The notes: a model not told the origin generated them from the letters alone. 64,000 nt of DNA from Streptomonospora alba (GCF_000826685.1 NZ_JROO01000027.1:62001-126000); one strand, 5' to 3'. Positions 32,980 through 42,214 are shown, numbered from the stretch's first letter. Numbers and translations are program-made.

Positions 32980-34011
32980 GTGCGCCGTCCCACCATCGCC
33001 GATATCGCCCAGGCAGCGGGAGTCTCCAAGGGATCGGTCTCCTATGCGCTCAACGGCAAGCCCGGCGTCTCCGAGGCCACCCGGCTGCGGGTGCTGGCCA
33101 TCGCCGAGGAGCTGGGCTGGGCGCCGAGCACGGCGGCGCGCGCGCTGTCGGACGGTCGCGCCGACGCCATCGGCCTGGTCGTCGACCGGCCCGCGCGCAC
33201 GCTGGGGCTGGAGCCGTTCTTCATGGAACTGATGTCGGGGGTGCAGACGGCGCTGTCGCAGACCTCCACGTCGCTGCTGCTCCAGGTGGCCGCCGACCAG
33301 GACCACGAGATCCGCACCTACCGCCAGTGGCATGCGCAGCGGCGTGTGGACGGTGTGCTGGTGCTGGACCTGCTCGACGAGGACAAGCGGCCCGCGGCGC
33401 TGGAGCGGATGGGCCTGCCTGCCGTGCTGGTGGGCGGCCCGCTGCCGGGCGCGGCCCAGCCGTGCGTGTGGTCCGACGACGCCGCCTGGGTGGCGATGGC
33501 CATGCGCCACCTCGCCGACCTGGGACATCGCCGCGTCGCGCGCGTGGCGGGCCCACAGGCGCTGATGCACACCTCGCGGCGGACGCGGGCCTTCACTGAG
33601 GCGGCGGACGAGCTGGGGCTCACCGACTACCCCGTCGTGCACGCCGACTACAGCGACGAGGCCGGCGCCCGGGCCACGCGCGGGCTGCTGTCGCAGGTCC
33701 CGCGGCCGACGGCGCTGATGTTCGACAACGACCTGATGGCGGTCTCCGGGGTGAGCGTGGCCCAGGAGATGGGCTTCTCGGTGCCCGCAGACCTCTCGGT
33801 GATCGCCTGGGACGACTCGCCGCTGTGCCGCATGACCCGACCGGCGCTGACGGCGATCAGCCGCGACGTCAACGGCTTCGGCGAGCAGGCGGCCCGGGCG
33901 CTGATGGAGGTGCTCTCCGGACGCTCGGCGCAGGACAGGCGCGCCGACGACGCCGGGCTGATTCAGCGCGCGAGCACCGCCCGGCCGCCCGGGGCTCCGA
34001 ATGGGCGGTAG
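32980..34011 (+). CDS. LacI-family transcriptional repressor
   Basis: A 343-residue full-length repressor. Residues 1-60 hold the HTH and hinge helix (TIADIAQAAGVSKGSVSYALNGKPGVSEATRLRV, then ASTAARALSDGRADAIGLV-like hinge). The effector domain follows with VLVGGPLPG, HLADLGHRRVARVAGP, PTALMFDNDLMAVSGVSVAQEMG and LSVIAWDDSPLCRMTRPALTAI. The recognition helix SKGSVSYAL differs from the usual SxxTVSRVL, and the Val-Ser pair is kept. The GTG start at 32980 has AAAGGA upstream. It probably controls the surrounding mannoside genes in response to a sugar. Confidence 0.93.
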   Translation: MRRPTIADIAQAAGVSKGSVSYALNGKPGVSEATRLRVLAIAEELGWAPSTAARALSDGRADAIGLVVDRPARTLGLEPFFMELMSGVQTALSQTSTSLLLQVAADQDHEIRTYRQWHAQRRVDGVLVLDLLDEDKRPAALERMGLPAVLVGGPLPGAAQPCVWSDDAAWVAMAMRHLADLGHRRVARVAGPQALMHTSRRTRAFTEAADELGLTDYPVVHADYSDEAGARATRGLLSQVPRPTALMFDNDLMAVSGVSVAQEMGFSVPADLSVIAWDDSPLCRMTRPALTAISRDVNGFGEQAARALMEVLSGRSAQDRRADDAGLIQRASTARPPGAPNGR

Positions 34012-34226
34012 CGCGGTGGCCGCCCCGGCGGTCGAGGGGTCCCGTCGCGGCGGGTGTACGCTCCCCGGTGGCGCCGGGAGAGGGGCACTCCGGTGTGACC
34101 AGAGGAATCTTGGCCCTTAATCGGTTCAGTGGTGTCTGTGCCGGTTGCCCCCGGCCGGGCCGCCCGGGTCACCGACCGCGGCCCGCCGCCGCGGACAAGC
34201 ACGTGCCGTGTAGGAAGGACGCCGCC

Positions 34227-35462
34227 ATGGACTACTCCGCCGAGGATCCGGCTCCGCCGGAGTGGACGCGGGAACAGGGCAGCGGACTCGTCGCCTGGGC
34301 CGGGCACTCCCGGCAGGCGCACGGGTTCGCCTGGCTGGACGACGACGGGCGCCCGCGCCCGGAGCAGGGCGTGCAGTCCTGGATCACCGCACGCACCACG
34401 CACGTCAGCGCACTGCACGCACGCGAGCACGGCGGCGCTGCGGCCGATCTCGCCGAGCACGGCGTGCGCAGCCTGCGCGAATCGCTGCGCGACGCCGAGC
34501 ACGGCGGCTGGTTCTCCACCGTGTCCTTCGACGGCTCCCCCATCGACACCGACAAGGCCGGCTACCAGCACGCCTTCGTCCTGCTGGCCGCCTCCACCTC
34601 GACCTCCGCCGGAGTCCCTGAGGCCGCCGAGCTGCTCGCAGACGCTTCGGCCACGGTCCTGGACCGGTTCTGGGACGCCGAGGCCGGGCGCGCCGCCGAA
34701 TCCTTCGACCGCTCCTTCTCCCGCGGCGAGGACTACCGCGGCGCCAACAGCAACATGCACATGGTCGAGGCGTTCCTGGCCGCGGGCGCCGCCACCGGCG
34801 ATCCCGCCTGGGCGCAGCGGGCGCTGGCGATCGCCGAGTTCCTCATCCGCGACCAGGCCGCCGCGCACGGCTACCGGCTGCCCGAGCACTACACCGCCGA
34901 CTGGCGCGTGCTGCCCGACTACAACCGGGACCGCCCGGCCGACCCCTTCCGCCCCTACGGCTGGACACCCGGCCACTCGCTGGAGTGGGCGCGCCTGCTG
35001 CTGCACGTCGAGGCCGCGGTGGAGCGACCCGCCGCGTGGCTGCTGCCGGCCGCGGAGGAGCTGTTCTCCACCGCGGTCGAGGCCTCGTGGGCGCGCGACG
35101 GCGCCGACGGGTTCTGCTACACGCTGGACTGGGACGACCGGCCGGTGATCCGCGAGCGCATGCACTGGGTGGCCACGGAGGCGTGCGCGGCGGCGCACGC
35201 CCTGCACGCCCGCACCGGCGGCGCCGGCTACGCCGAGTCGGCCCGGAAGTGGTGGGCCCACGTGCGCGCGTACTTCGTCGACGCGGCGCAGAACTGGCGC
35301 CACGAGACCGACCCGCACGGCCGGCCCAGCACCACCGTCTGGAGCGGTCGGCCCGACGTCTACCACGCGTACACGGCGCTGTCGTTCGCGGCGGGGACGC
35401 CGATCCCGGGGTATGCCGTACTCGGCGCCGGGGCCGCACCTGAGGGGAAGGCGAGCACGTGA
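34227..35462 (+). CDS. N-acylglucosamine 2-epimerase (AGE)-family sugar isomerase, probable mannose isomerase
   Basis: A 411-residue alpha6/alpha6-barrel enzyme. Diagnostic segments are YQHAFVLLAAS near residue 113, the metal-free active-site region YRGANSNMHMVEAFLAAG, GWTPGHSLEWARLLLHVEAA, HWVATEACAAAHALH, and WRHETDPHGRPSTTVWSGRPDVYHAYTAL, with the family's catalytic His residues. These match the mannose/lyxose isomerase branch (YihS-like) that converts aldoses such as mannose to ketoses. The ATG at 34227 follows TAGGAAGG. Its stop overlaps the kinase start. Next to a beta-mannosidase and a ketose-type kinase, conversion of mannose to fructose is the best reading. Confidence 0.88.
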   Translation: MDYSAEDPAPPEWTREQGSGLVAWAGHSRQAHGFAWLDDDGRPRPEQGVQSWITARTTHVSALHAREHGGAAADLAEHGVRSLRESLRDAEHGGWFSTVSFDGSPIDTDKAGYQHAFVLLAASTSTSAGVPEAAELLADASATVLDRFWDAEAGRAAESFDRSFSRGEDYRGANSNMHMVEAFLAAGAATGDPAWAQRALAIAEFLIRDQAAAHGYRLPEHYTADWRVLPDYNRDRPADPFRPYGWTPGHSLEWARLLLHVEAAVERPAAWLLPAAEELFSTAVEASWARDGADGFCYTLDWDDRPVIRERMHWVATEACAAAHALHARTGGAGYAESARKWWAHVRAYFVDAAQNWRHETDPHGRPSTTVWSGRPDVYHAYTALSFAAGTPIPGYAVLGAGAAPEGKAST

Positions 35463-36397
35463 GCACCCGAGAGAACGCGCCGGGCCCGCAGGCGGCGATC
35501 GCCGGCGAGCACGTGATGGACCTGCTGCCGGAGACGGGCGGCGTGCTGCGGCCGGTGCCCGGCGGCGGTCCGGCCAACATCGCCGTGGCCACCGCCAGGC
35601 TGGGCACGCCGACGATGCTGCTGTCGCGGTTCGGCGCCGACGCCTTCGCCGAGCGGCTGCGCGCGCGGATGGCCGCCGAGTCGGTCGACCTGAGCCGCTG
35701 CCCCGCCGGCCTGGGCTCTTCGGCACTGGCCGTGGCCACACTGGCCGACGACGGGTCCGCGCGCTACGACTTCTGGCTGGAGGACGCCCCCGACTGGTCG
35801 TGGACACGCGACGAGCTCGCCGGTGCGCTGCCCGACTCGGTGCGGGTGCTGCACCTGGGCTCGATCGCGGCGCTGCGCCCGCCCGGCGACGCCGAGCTGC
35901 TGGAACTGGCACGCCGCGAAGGGCGGCACCGTACCGTCACCTTCGACCCGAACGTGCGCATGGCGACACTGCCCGGCGCCGACCACGCCCGCTCGCGCGT
36001 CGAGGACTTCTGCCGCGTCAGCCACCTAGTCAAGGCCAGCGACGACGACCTCGCCGAACTGTATCCCGACGCGTCCGCCGAAGCGGCGGCCGAACACCTG
36101 CTGGGACTGGGTCCCCGCGCGGTGGTGGTCACGCGCGGCGGCGAGGGCGCCGTCGCACTCAGTGCCCAGGGGCGCGCCGAGGTGCCTACGCCGCGGGTGG
36201 CGGTGCACGACACGATCGGCGCCGGCGACACCTTCATGGGGGCCCTGGTCAGCGAGTGCGCCTCGGGCGCAGCGGTGCCGACGGGCGCGGAAGACCTGCG
36301 CCGACTGCTGGCCTCCGCCGCCGCCTGCGCCGCGATCAACTGCACCCGCCCGGGTGCCGACCCGCCCACCGCGGCCGAGCTGGCCGCGTTCGGCTGA
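35459..36397 (+). CDS. PfkB-family carbohydrate kinase, probable fructokinase
   Basis: A 312-residue ribokinase/PfkB-type kinase. GGGPANIAVATARLG near residue 36 is the first PfkB signature, and DTIGAGDTFMGALVSE near residue 254 is the second, with the catalytic Asp in GAGD. The substrate lid region LRARMAAESVDLSRC and the segment LVKASDDDLAELYP are typical of fructokinases. GTG at 35459 overlaps the isomerase stop (GTGA), so the two are coupled. It would phosphorylate the fructose produced from mannose and feed glycolysis. Confidence 0.88.
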   Translation: MSTRENAPGPQAAIAGEHVMDLLPETGGVLRPVPGGGPANIAVATARLGTPTMLLSRFGADAFAERLRARMAAESVDLSRCPAGLGSSALAVATLADDGSARYDFWLEDAPDWSWTRDELAGALPDSVRVLHLGSIAALRPPGDAELLELARREGRHRTVTFDPNVRMATLPGADHARSRVEDFCRVSHLVKASDDDLAELYPDASAEAAAEHLLGLGPRAVVVTRGGEGAVALSAQGRAEVPTPRVAVHDTIGAGDTFMGALVSECASGAAVPTGAEDLRRLLASAAACAAINCTRPGADPPTAAELAAFG

Positions 36398-36847
36398 CTC
36401 GGACTGCGGCCGGGGGCGACGGCGGCGGGTGGCCGGGCTCTCCCGGCGGCGGTGCGGGGCTCCGGATTCCGTCGAGCGTGGCGCTGGGGCCACGCTCGGC
36501 GCGCTCGGGTGCCCTGCGCCCGCACCGCCGTCGACCTCGCCGCCGGCTTCGACGAGCAGTGGCCACAGCGAGTGGCCGGAAGCGGCCAGCGCCGCGGTCG
36601 CCCGGCGCCGGCGGGCGATCCGCACGCACCGCCAGGTACCGGGCGGAAAGGACGGAACCGGCACCGAGCGGCCTCCGTCCTACGGAGTGCCGCAATGCCG
36701 GGCAGTCGGGCAGCGGCCGACCTACGGCCGGTATCGGCCGGTGACCGGCATCGGCCCGGTCAGCTCCCCGGCCCCCGCTGTACGCTTTTCCGGCCCCCGG
36801 AACTCGCATACGCCACAAAAGCCGCACAACGACCGACAGGAACCTCC
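36398..36847. other. Intergenic region, nothing clear
   Basis: 450 bp between the kinase and the DUF4352-like gene. It contains imperfect CCGGTATCGG/CCGGCATCGG repeats at about 36729-36756 that could form a hairpin. I saw no gene. Confidence 0.4.
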
Positions 36848-37450
36848 GTGTACTCTCAGTATCCGCCCCAGCCTCAGCCCTACCCGCCGCCCCAGCCCGA
36901 GAAGAAGCCCAACTACTGGCTGATCGGATGCTTCGGCTGCGGCGGTGCGCTGGCCCTCGTCCTCGGGGTCGTCCTCATCTTCGCCGTCGTGGTGAACAGC
37001 GGCGGGGACGACGAAGCCGGCGGCTCGGGCGGCGGGGCCTCCGCTTCCCCGGAGGAGGCCGGCAACGGGCAGGGCGAGGAGACCGCTCCCGTCGAGGAGG
37101 AGCCGGTCGGCAGCGGCGAGCCCGTCGAGATCGTCGCCGAGCCCGCCGAGTACCGGCCCGGGCCCCTGGCCGACGGCGGCGACTACGTGGCCGCGCAGGT
37201 CACCATCACCAACAACGGCGACGAGACCCTCGCGGTGAACCCGCTGTACTTCAGCATGGAGGACGGCAGCGGCCAGTCCAGGGACGCCAGCCTGACGGAG
37301 ACCGTCGGCCAGGACGACGGCTTCGAGGCGCTCGAACTGGACACGGGCGAGAGCGAGAGCGGCGTCGTGGCCTTTCCCGGCACATCCGAGCCGGTATCCG
37401 TCACGCACACCAGCGTGATGGGCGAGAGCTACACCGCGGAAGTGGGCTGA
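36848..37450 (+). CDS. Membrane-anchored DUF4352-like protein
   Basis: A 200-residue protein with a Pro/Gln/Tyr-rich cytosolic start (about residues 1-22), one transmembrane helix (about 24-50, IGCFGCGGALALVLGVVLIFAVV), a Gly/Ser/Glu-rich linker and an extracytoplasmic Ig-like domain (about 95-200; DYVAAQVTITNNGDETLAVNPLYFSMED, then SGVVAFPG). The C-terminal domain has the DUF4352 pattern seen in telokin-like lipoproteins of Actinobacteria. The GTG at 36848 follows CAGGAA. Its function is unknown, and there is no operon partner. Confidence 0.8.
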   Translation: MYSQYPPQPQPYPPPQPEKKPNYWLIGCFGCGGALALVLGVVLIFAVVVNSGGDDEAGGSGGGASASPEEAGNGQGEETAPVEEEPVGSGEPVEIVAEPAEYRPGPLADGGDYVAAQVTITNNGDETLAVNPLYFSMEDGSGQSRDASLTETVGQDDGFEALELDTGESESGVVAFPGTSEPVSVTHTSVMGESYTAEVG

Positions 37451-37605
37451 TTCGGCAGCTTCCGGCGCGAGGGAGCCCGGCCGGTCCGCGGGGGCCCGCC
37501 GGGCTCCGCCATGCCGGAGCCCCCCGCGGGCGGGCAGCGGCGCACGGCTGCGACACGCGTGGCTCGGATCGCCCTATGAGGCGGGGATCCCGCTATGGTG
37601 GCTCC

Positions 37606-38031
37606 GTGGCTTCCATCACCGATCCCCGGGTACGCGAACTTCTGCAAGAGGGCACGCGCACCGGCACGCTCGCCTACACCGCTTCCGACGGCCGCCCGCT
37701 GGCGGCACCCGTCTGGTTCGTCCTCGAAGGCGACGAGATCGTCTTCAACACCGGCAAGGCCACGGCCAAGGGCAAGGCGATCGCCCGCGACCCCCGCCTG
37801 GCCCTGGTGGTCGACGACGAGACCCCGCCGTACGCGTTCGTGCAGGTCCAAGGCGTCGCCGAGGTCTCCGAAGACCCCGATGAGCTCCTGCGCACCGCCA
37901 CCACCATCGCCGGCCGCTACATGGGCGAGGATCGCGCCGAGGAGTACGGGCGGCGCAACGGTGTTCCGGGCGAGCTCGTCGTCCGCATGGGCGCCGCAAA
38001 GGTCGTCACCGGCTTCGACATGGCGGACTGA
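37606..38031 (+). CDS. PPOX-class F420-dependent oxidoreductase
   Basis: A 141-residue split-barrel protein of the pyridoxamine-5'-phosphate oxidase fold. Family landmarks are the GTLAYTASDGRPLAAPVWFVLEGDEIVFNTG strands, KGKAIARDPRLALVVDDE (phosphate contact) and VQVQGVAEVSEDPDE. The short length and these motifs match the actinobacterial F420-binding PPOX group. These reduce diverse substrates or bind haem or F420; the target is unknown. The GTG at 37606 was chosen by homology. Monocistronic. Confidence 0.87.
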   Translation: MASITDPRVRELLQEGTRTGTLAYTASDGRPLAAPVWFVLEGDEIVFNTGKATAKGKAIARDPRLALVVDDETPPYAFVQVQGVAEVSEDPDELLRTATTIAGRYMGEDRAEEYGRRNGVPGELVVRMGAAKVVTGFDMAD

Positions 38032-38537
38032 GCCCGCGCACTCGGGCGGCGGTCGGCCGCCTCAGGCGTCCGGCCCGATCCGGCCGTCGCCCCCTGCGCT
38101 CACGTCCTCCCAGGTCACCGCGTAGAACCGGCGCGTTCGGCCGCCCGTCCTACACCGTTTGCGGCACGGGCGGAATCAGGAAAGCGGCGGCGGGGTAACT
38201 AGTTATCGAGACAACCGCTCAGTAGGGAGCACGTCCGGACGGCCGCCCGTCGGCCATGGCCTCGCCCGAGCAGCGCTCGCCCCCTGAACCGGAGTCGCCG
38301 ACGACTCCGGCCGGTCTGCACCGCGAAATCCGCGGCGTCCGGCACGCGCCCCTCCGACAGCGCCGGGAGGTGGTAGTGGACGATGACTGAGGAAGTGGCC
38401 ACGACGACGTCGCCGGGTCGCGCCGACCCGCCATGGCCACGCAACATCCGGCAAGCGGGAGTCGCTCCCGCTTCTTCGCATGCGCGGAATCAGCACCGCG
38501 CCTAACCGTCGTCCAATCCACACCCGTTTCTAACGGT
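38032..38537. other. Intergenic region between convergent genes
   Basis: About 500 bp. A 40-codon rightward frame (38383-38505) has GGAGG 12 bases upstream but no recognisable features, so I do not call it a gene. Several leftward frames overlap and look random. Confidence 0.4.
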
Positions 38538-39452
38538 CTACCAGTTCCATGCAAGCCCCGAGTGGAATTCGTCTACCCCGGTGAAATCCTGGAAATAGAA
38601 TCCACTGGCGTTGTCTGGAATCAGGCGATCGGGTCGCGCAGGGGCGGCCCGCTCGGTCTCGAACAGATCCCGCTCGCGAAACCACCACACCTCCCGCGGC
38701 AGGGCTGGAGGTGTGAAGAGAACCCGCAGCGCATAGCGCCGCCGACCGGGTCGGGCACGGTAGCGGAGCATCGGACGGCACGGAATGGAGCTGTCCACCT
38801 TGAGCCGGTAGCTGAACGCATACGAGTCATCGGTCCTGGGGTCCAGCTCGCGGTGCAGTCTGATGATCACGGAAAGGTACCCGAACCTCATCTCGCGAGT
38901 TGAAGCGATAGTACACCCCTGCCCCGCTTCGACTGTCAACACACCCGCCGCGTCGTTGTGATAGTTGTGCGTGAGGCAGGCCAGGGACACCCCCGGGTAT
39001 AGCGGCGATATGACCCGGATTATGTCGACTTCGGAAACCACGCCCCGCTCGTCGAGGCGGTAGTAGGCCTCGGTCTCGGTGACCTCGTAGCCGCTGCGGA
39101 TGGTGTCGGCCGGCGAATCGGGGGTGATGGTCAGCGGTGGGGCGAGCCGGTGGCGGTTGCGCTGCTGGATGCGCTGGCTGCGGCGCCGCTCCTCGCTGAC
39201 TTCGCGCGCCTGGGCCAGCGCCCGGCGGACCAGGTCCTCGTCGCAGCCGAATTCGATCACGTAGAAGTACACCAGCTCCGAGGACGGCATGACGTGGCCG
39301 TTCTCGACGTTGGAGATGTGGCCGGAGGAGTAATAGGCGACGTCCCGGGTGGTGGCTCCCGCCGCCTGCCGCGCGTCGCGGAGCAGGCGGCCGAGTCTGC
39401 GGTGCTCCTCACTCACGGGCACGCGGTCGCGCGGCCCCGGCTCTCTCGGCAT
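38538..39452 (-). CDS. XRE-type helix-turn-helix regulator with large C-terminal domain
   Basis: A 304-residue protein. Residues about 15-80 are a Cro/C1-type HTH (LGRLLRDARQAAGATTRDVAYYSSGHISNVENGHVMPSSEL). The C-terminal 200 residues (about 100-304) are beta-rich and include WWFRERDLFETER; I do not recognise the domain. The C-terminal coding region is visibly less GC-rich than neighbouring genes, which may signal transfer. The start ATG at 39452 fits the HTH boundary. It is probably a ligand-responsive regulator of unknown targets. Confidence 0.8.
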   Translation of the reverse strand: MPREPGPRDRVPVSEEHRRLGRLLRDARQAAGATTRDVAYYSSGHISNVENGHVMPSSELVYFYVIEFGCDEDLVRRALAQAREVSEERRRSQRIQQRNRHRLAPPLTITPDSPADTIRSGYEVTETEAYYRLDERGVVSEVDIIRVISPLYPGVSLACLTHNYHNDAAGVLTVEAGQGCTIASTREMRFGYLSVIIRLHRELDPRTDDSYAFSYRLKVDSSIPCRPMLRYRARPGRRRYALRVLFTPPALPREVWWFRERDLFETERAAPARPDRLIPDNASGFYFQDFTGVDEFHSGLAWNW

Positions 39453-39734
39453 CCGCCCATTATGGAGTCCCTCCCCGCGTTGCGGGAGGGCCGCCCTCGC
39501 GGCGGAACCGGGCCGCGCCCGGTTCCCGATCGCCTTTCCGCACCCGGCCGACGGCCGCGGGAGTGTGCTTGCCTCTCTTGCTTGCCTCGTCTTGCTTGCT
39601 TGCCGCGGAAACTCGCCTATCGGCAAGCAGCCGAGGGACGTGATGCCCTTTTTCCCAGATGGTCTCCACCCGGATGTCCAACGGCGGCCACGGGGGTGGG
39701 AGCCCACCGGTCCCCTCAGGGAGGGAGAGAGTCA

Positions 39735-39914
39735 ATGGCTGTCCTGATCGTCTCGATCGCCGCGCTCGTGTGCGGTTTCGCCGCCGGCTGGGTGTTCATG
39801 TCGTCGTACTCGGCCTGGGAGATGAGCCGGATCGTCAACCGCCAGCAGCGGGAGATCATCGCGCTGCGCGAGCACAACGCCGAACTGGCCGAAAGCCGGC
39901 ACACGGCTTCCTGA
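39735..39914 (+). CDS. Small single-pass membrane protein (59 aa)
   Basis: MAVLIVSIAALVCGFAAGWV is an N-terminal transmembrane helix and is followed by a charged cytosolic helix (IVNRQQREIIALREHNAELAE) with a coiled-coil look. The ribosome site GAGGGAGAGAG precedes the ATG. I do not recognise a family; the role could be membrane scaffolding. It is followed by a hairpin. Confidence 0.7.
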   Translation: MAVLIVSIAALVCGFAAGWVFMSSYSAWEMSRIVNRQQREIIALREHNAELAESRHTAS

Positions 39915-39971
39915 AAAGCCGGGGCTCTGCGGATTCCTCCGCACGGCCCACGAGGAACCGACCGTTGAGAA

Positions 39972-40008
39972 GAGCGGGAGCGCGGGTCCGGCAGGGCCCC
40001 TCCCGCTC
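39972..40008. terminator. Hairpin downstream of the small membrane protein gene
   Basis: GAGCGGGAG (39972-39980) pairs with CTCCCGCTC (40000-40008), with GGGTCC/GGGCCC pairing inside. There is no T-run. The ArsR gene ends on the other strand 245 bp further on. Confidence 0.6.
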
Positions 40009-40252
40009 CGAACGGCACCACACCCCACCGCCGCCGAGCCGTCCCCGCGGTCCGCACCGCCTCCTCCACGCGGATGGTCCGTACGGTCCCCGAGGCGGTG
40101 CCGGAACGACCGTGAAGTCGGCACCGCGCACGACCCCGCAGGACAGCCCGCCGTGGGATCCTCCGTGGGATTCACGATGTCCGCAGGTCCCGCCGACCCT
40201 TCGAGGCGAATAGTGCACCTGCTGCTGCGCGACGGCGCGATGACCGCCGCTG

Positions 40253-40609
40253 TCAGTGGTGCGGGGGTTCGCCCGTGACCACGTGGTCCGCGTGGTTGAC
40301 GGCTTCGAGGACGAGGCGGCGCAGGTGGCCGTCCCGCAGGCGGTAGATGGCCCGCCGGGACTGCTTGCGCGACTCCACCAGTCCGGCCAGGCGGAGCTTG
40401 GCCAGGTGCTGGGAGACGGCTGTGCGCGAGGCGGCGCAGGCCTCGGTGAGCTCGGTGACGTCGGCTTCGCGGTGGCCCAGGACCCACAGCAGATGCAGCC
40501 GGGTGGGGTCGGCGAGGAGCCGGAAGACGTCGGCGGCCACCGCCAGGCGCTCGGCCTCGGGCGGTGTTTCGTGGGACAGGCTCGCGGCCGCGGACTCTCC
40601 AGACTCCAT
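40253..40609 (-). CDS. ArsR/SmtB-family metal-responsive repressor
   Basis: A 118-residue winged-helix repressor: VFRLLADPTRLHLLWVLGHREADVTELTEA, recognition helix SRTAVSQHLAKLRLAGLV, and wing ESRKQSRRAIYRL. The C-terminal helix reads LVLEAVNHADHVVTGEPPHH. The spaced His/Asp/His set and terminal His pair resemble the alpha-5 site of the nickel/cobalt sensors NmtR and KmtR (family knowledge). It lies 94 bp downstream of an MFS exporter in the same direction, so both probably form one operon that is derepressed by metal. Confidence 0.9.
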   Translation of the reverse strand: MESGESAAASLSHETPPEAERLAVAADVFRLLADPTRLHLLWVLGHREADVTELTEACAASRTAVSQHLAKLRLAGLVESRKQSRRAIYRLRDGHLRRLVLEAVNHADHVVTGEPPHH

Positions 40610-40703
40610 GGGGGCAGTCTAGGTCTGCGCAGGGCGCCCGGGACGACACCGCGTTCTCGCCCGCCGGCGCCGGCGCCGGGCGGTGCTGCGCCTGCCGACC
40701 CTC

Positions 40704-41945
40704 TCAGCGCCCTGCTGCCGACACCGCGCCGGTGCGCGCGGACGCCGACGCGGACGGCGGCTCGCGCCACAACAGGACGGCGGCGCCTCCGGCCACAGCG
40801 GTGAGCACGGCCGTGCCCGCGAAGGCCGCCTCCGGGGCCAGATGGGAACCCGCCCAGCCGGCGAGGGGGTAGGTGACCAGGAAGCACGCGTGGGAGAGGG
40901 AGAACTGCGCGGCGAACAGCGGCGGCAGGCCGCAGTGCCCACCGCAGTCGCGCAGCACCCGGCCGGTGAGGGTGGCGATGAGCGAACACCCCGCGCCCAG
41001 CGCGGCCCAGGCGGCGGCCAGCAGCGCGGGGGCGGGCGCCACCGCCCACCCGGCGGCGAGCGTCGCGGCGGCCGCCGCGACCACGGCCGGGCCCGTGAGC
41101 ATCACCGGGCGTACGCCCCCGGGCATGCGCAGTCGCGGCAGTGTGAGTGCCACGGCCATGGATCCGGCGCCGAAGCACGCCAGCGCCAGCGCGACACCGG
41201 TGTCGGTCCCGCCAAGCGGCCCGCGCACATAGACGACGGTGTCGACGAGCACCAGCGCCGTCGGTGCCGCCACGGCCAGGTTGAGTGCCGCCAGCGCGCG
41301 CAGCGGCGGCCGGGCCGCGAAGGCGCGCACGCCGCCCAGCGCACCCGCCAGCCGCGACGGCGACCCGCGCCCGGTGGCGCCGGGCAGCCGCGTGCTCGCC
41401 ACCAGCAGTGCCGACACGGCGAACCCGACGGCGGTGCAGGCGAACAGTGCGCTGAAGGGCACGACCAGCAGGAGCGCGGCGGCGAGCACCGGGGAGGCGA
41501 CCGCCTCAAGGTCGTAGGCCAGTCTCGACAGCGCCAGGGCGGCGGTGTAGTCGGCGTCGTCGACGATCTCGGGGATGAGGGCCTGGAACGCGGGAGTGAA
41601 CGCGGCGGACGCGGTCTGCAGCAGCGCCACCAGGGCGTACACCTGCCAGACCTGGTCGGCCCAGGGCAGCGCCGCCACCGCGCAGGCGCGCACGGCGTCC
41701 GACCCGACGAGGACTGCGCGGCGCGGCAGGCGCAGGGTCAGGCCGGTGAGCAGCGGCCCGGCCACGACGTAGGCGACCATTTTGATCGTCAGCGCGGTGG
41801 CCATGACGCGGGAGGCGTCGTCGCCGGCGAGCCGGAAGGCGAGCAGTCCCAGTGCGACCGTCGCCAGACCGGTCCCCGCCAGGGCCGCCACCTGGGCCGC
41901 CAGCAACCGCCGGTAGGTCTTCGCACGCAGCAGCAGCCCGACCAT
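40704..41945 (-). CDS. MFS efflux transporter, probably metal or drug export
   Basis: A 413-residue protein with about 11-12 hydrophobic segments of the major facilitator superfamily (MFS_1/NreB-like layout: LLRAKTYRRLLAAQVAALAGTGLATVALGLLAF at the start, LPRRAVLVGSDAVRACAVAALP in the cytosolic loop). Two His/Cys-containing stretches (LRDCGGHCGLPPLF and FSLSHACFLV) sit in the C-terminal half and could take part in metal handling. The ATG at 41945 follows GAGGAG. With an NmtR-like repressor behind it, export of a divalent metal such as nickel is a reasonable inference. Confidence 0.85.
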   Translation of the reverse strand: MVGLLLRAKTYRRLLAAQVAALAGTGLATVALGLLAFRLAGDDASRVMATALTIKMVAYVVAGPLLTGLTLRLPRRAVLVGSDAVRACAVAALPWADQVWQVYALVALLQTASAAFTPAFQALIPEIVDDADYTAALALSRLAYDLEAVASPVLAAALLLVVPFSALFACTAVGFAVSALLVASTRLPGATGRGSPSRLAGALGGVRAFAARPPLRALAALNLAVAAPTALVLVDTVVYVRGPLGGTDTGVALALACFGAGSMAVALTLPRLRMPGGVRPVMLTGPAVVAAAAATLAAGWAVAPAPALLAAAWAALGAGCSLIATLTGRVLRDCGGHCGLPPLFAAQFSLSHACFLVTYPLAGWAGSHLAPEAAFAGTAVLTAVAGGAAVLLWREPPSASASARTGAVSAAGR

Positions 41946-42000
41946 GACGCCTCCTCACCGCCCCGAACCGGCCGACCGTCCGACGGCGCCAACATAACAA

Positions 42001-42024
42001 ACATGTGCGTATATGCGCACTTGT
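42001..42024 (-). promoter_or_regulatory. Candidate ArsR operator upstream of the MFS-ArsR operon
   Basis: ACATGTGCGTA and TGCGCACTTGT form an imperfect inverted repeat (9 of 11 positions) around TA, inside an AT-rich patch about 56 bp before the MFS start. The size and spacing match ArsR/SmtB operators. It is the only such palindrome seen near the operon. Confidence 0.65.
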
Positions 42025-42214
42025 AATAGGTGATGCCGGCCGCCGCATGAGGAGCGCCGACGGAAGTCGGACGATCGGGGCGATCGGGGACCGCGCCGGC
42101 GATGAGTTCTCGCGTCCGAGGGAGTCGGTACCTCCGAACCGCCGCGACGGGGCGGTCGCCCGGATCGCGGGCCGCGCCCGCGGCTTGCGCGCTGAGAGAG
42201 GAAGGACGATCGAA

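Noticed and set aside
38383-38505. 40-codon rightward frame with GGAGG upstream
   Set aside because: Spacing to the start is long, the sequence has no recognisable feature, and length alone is not evidence.
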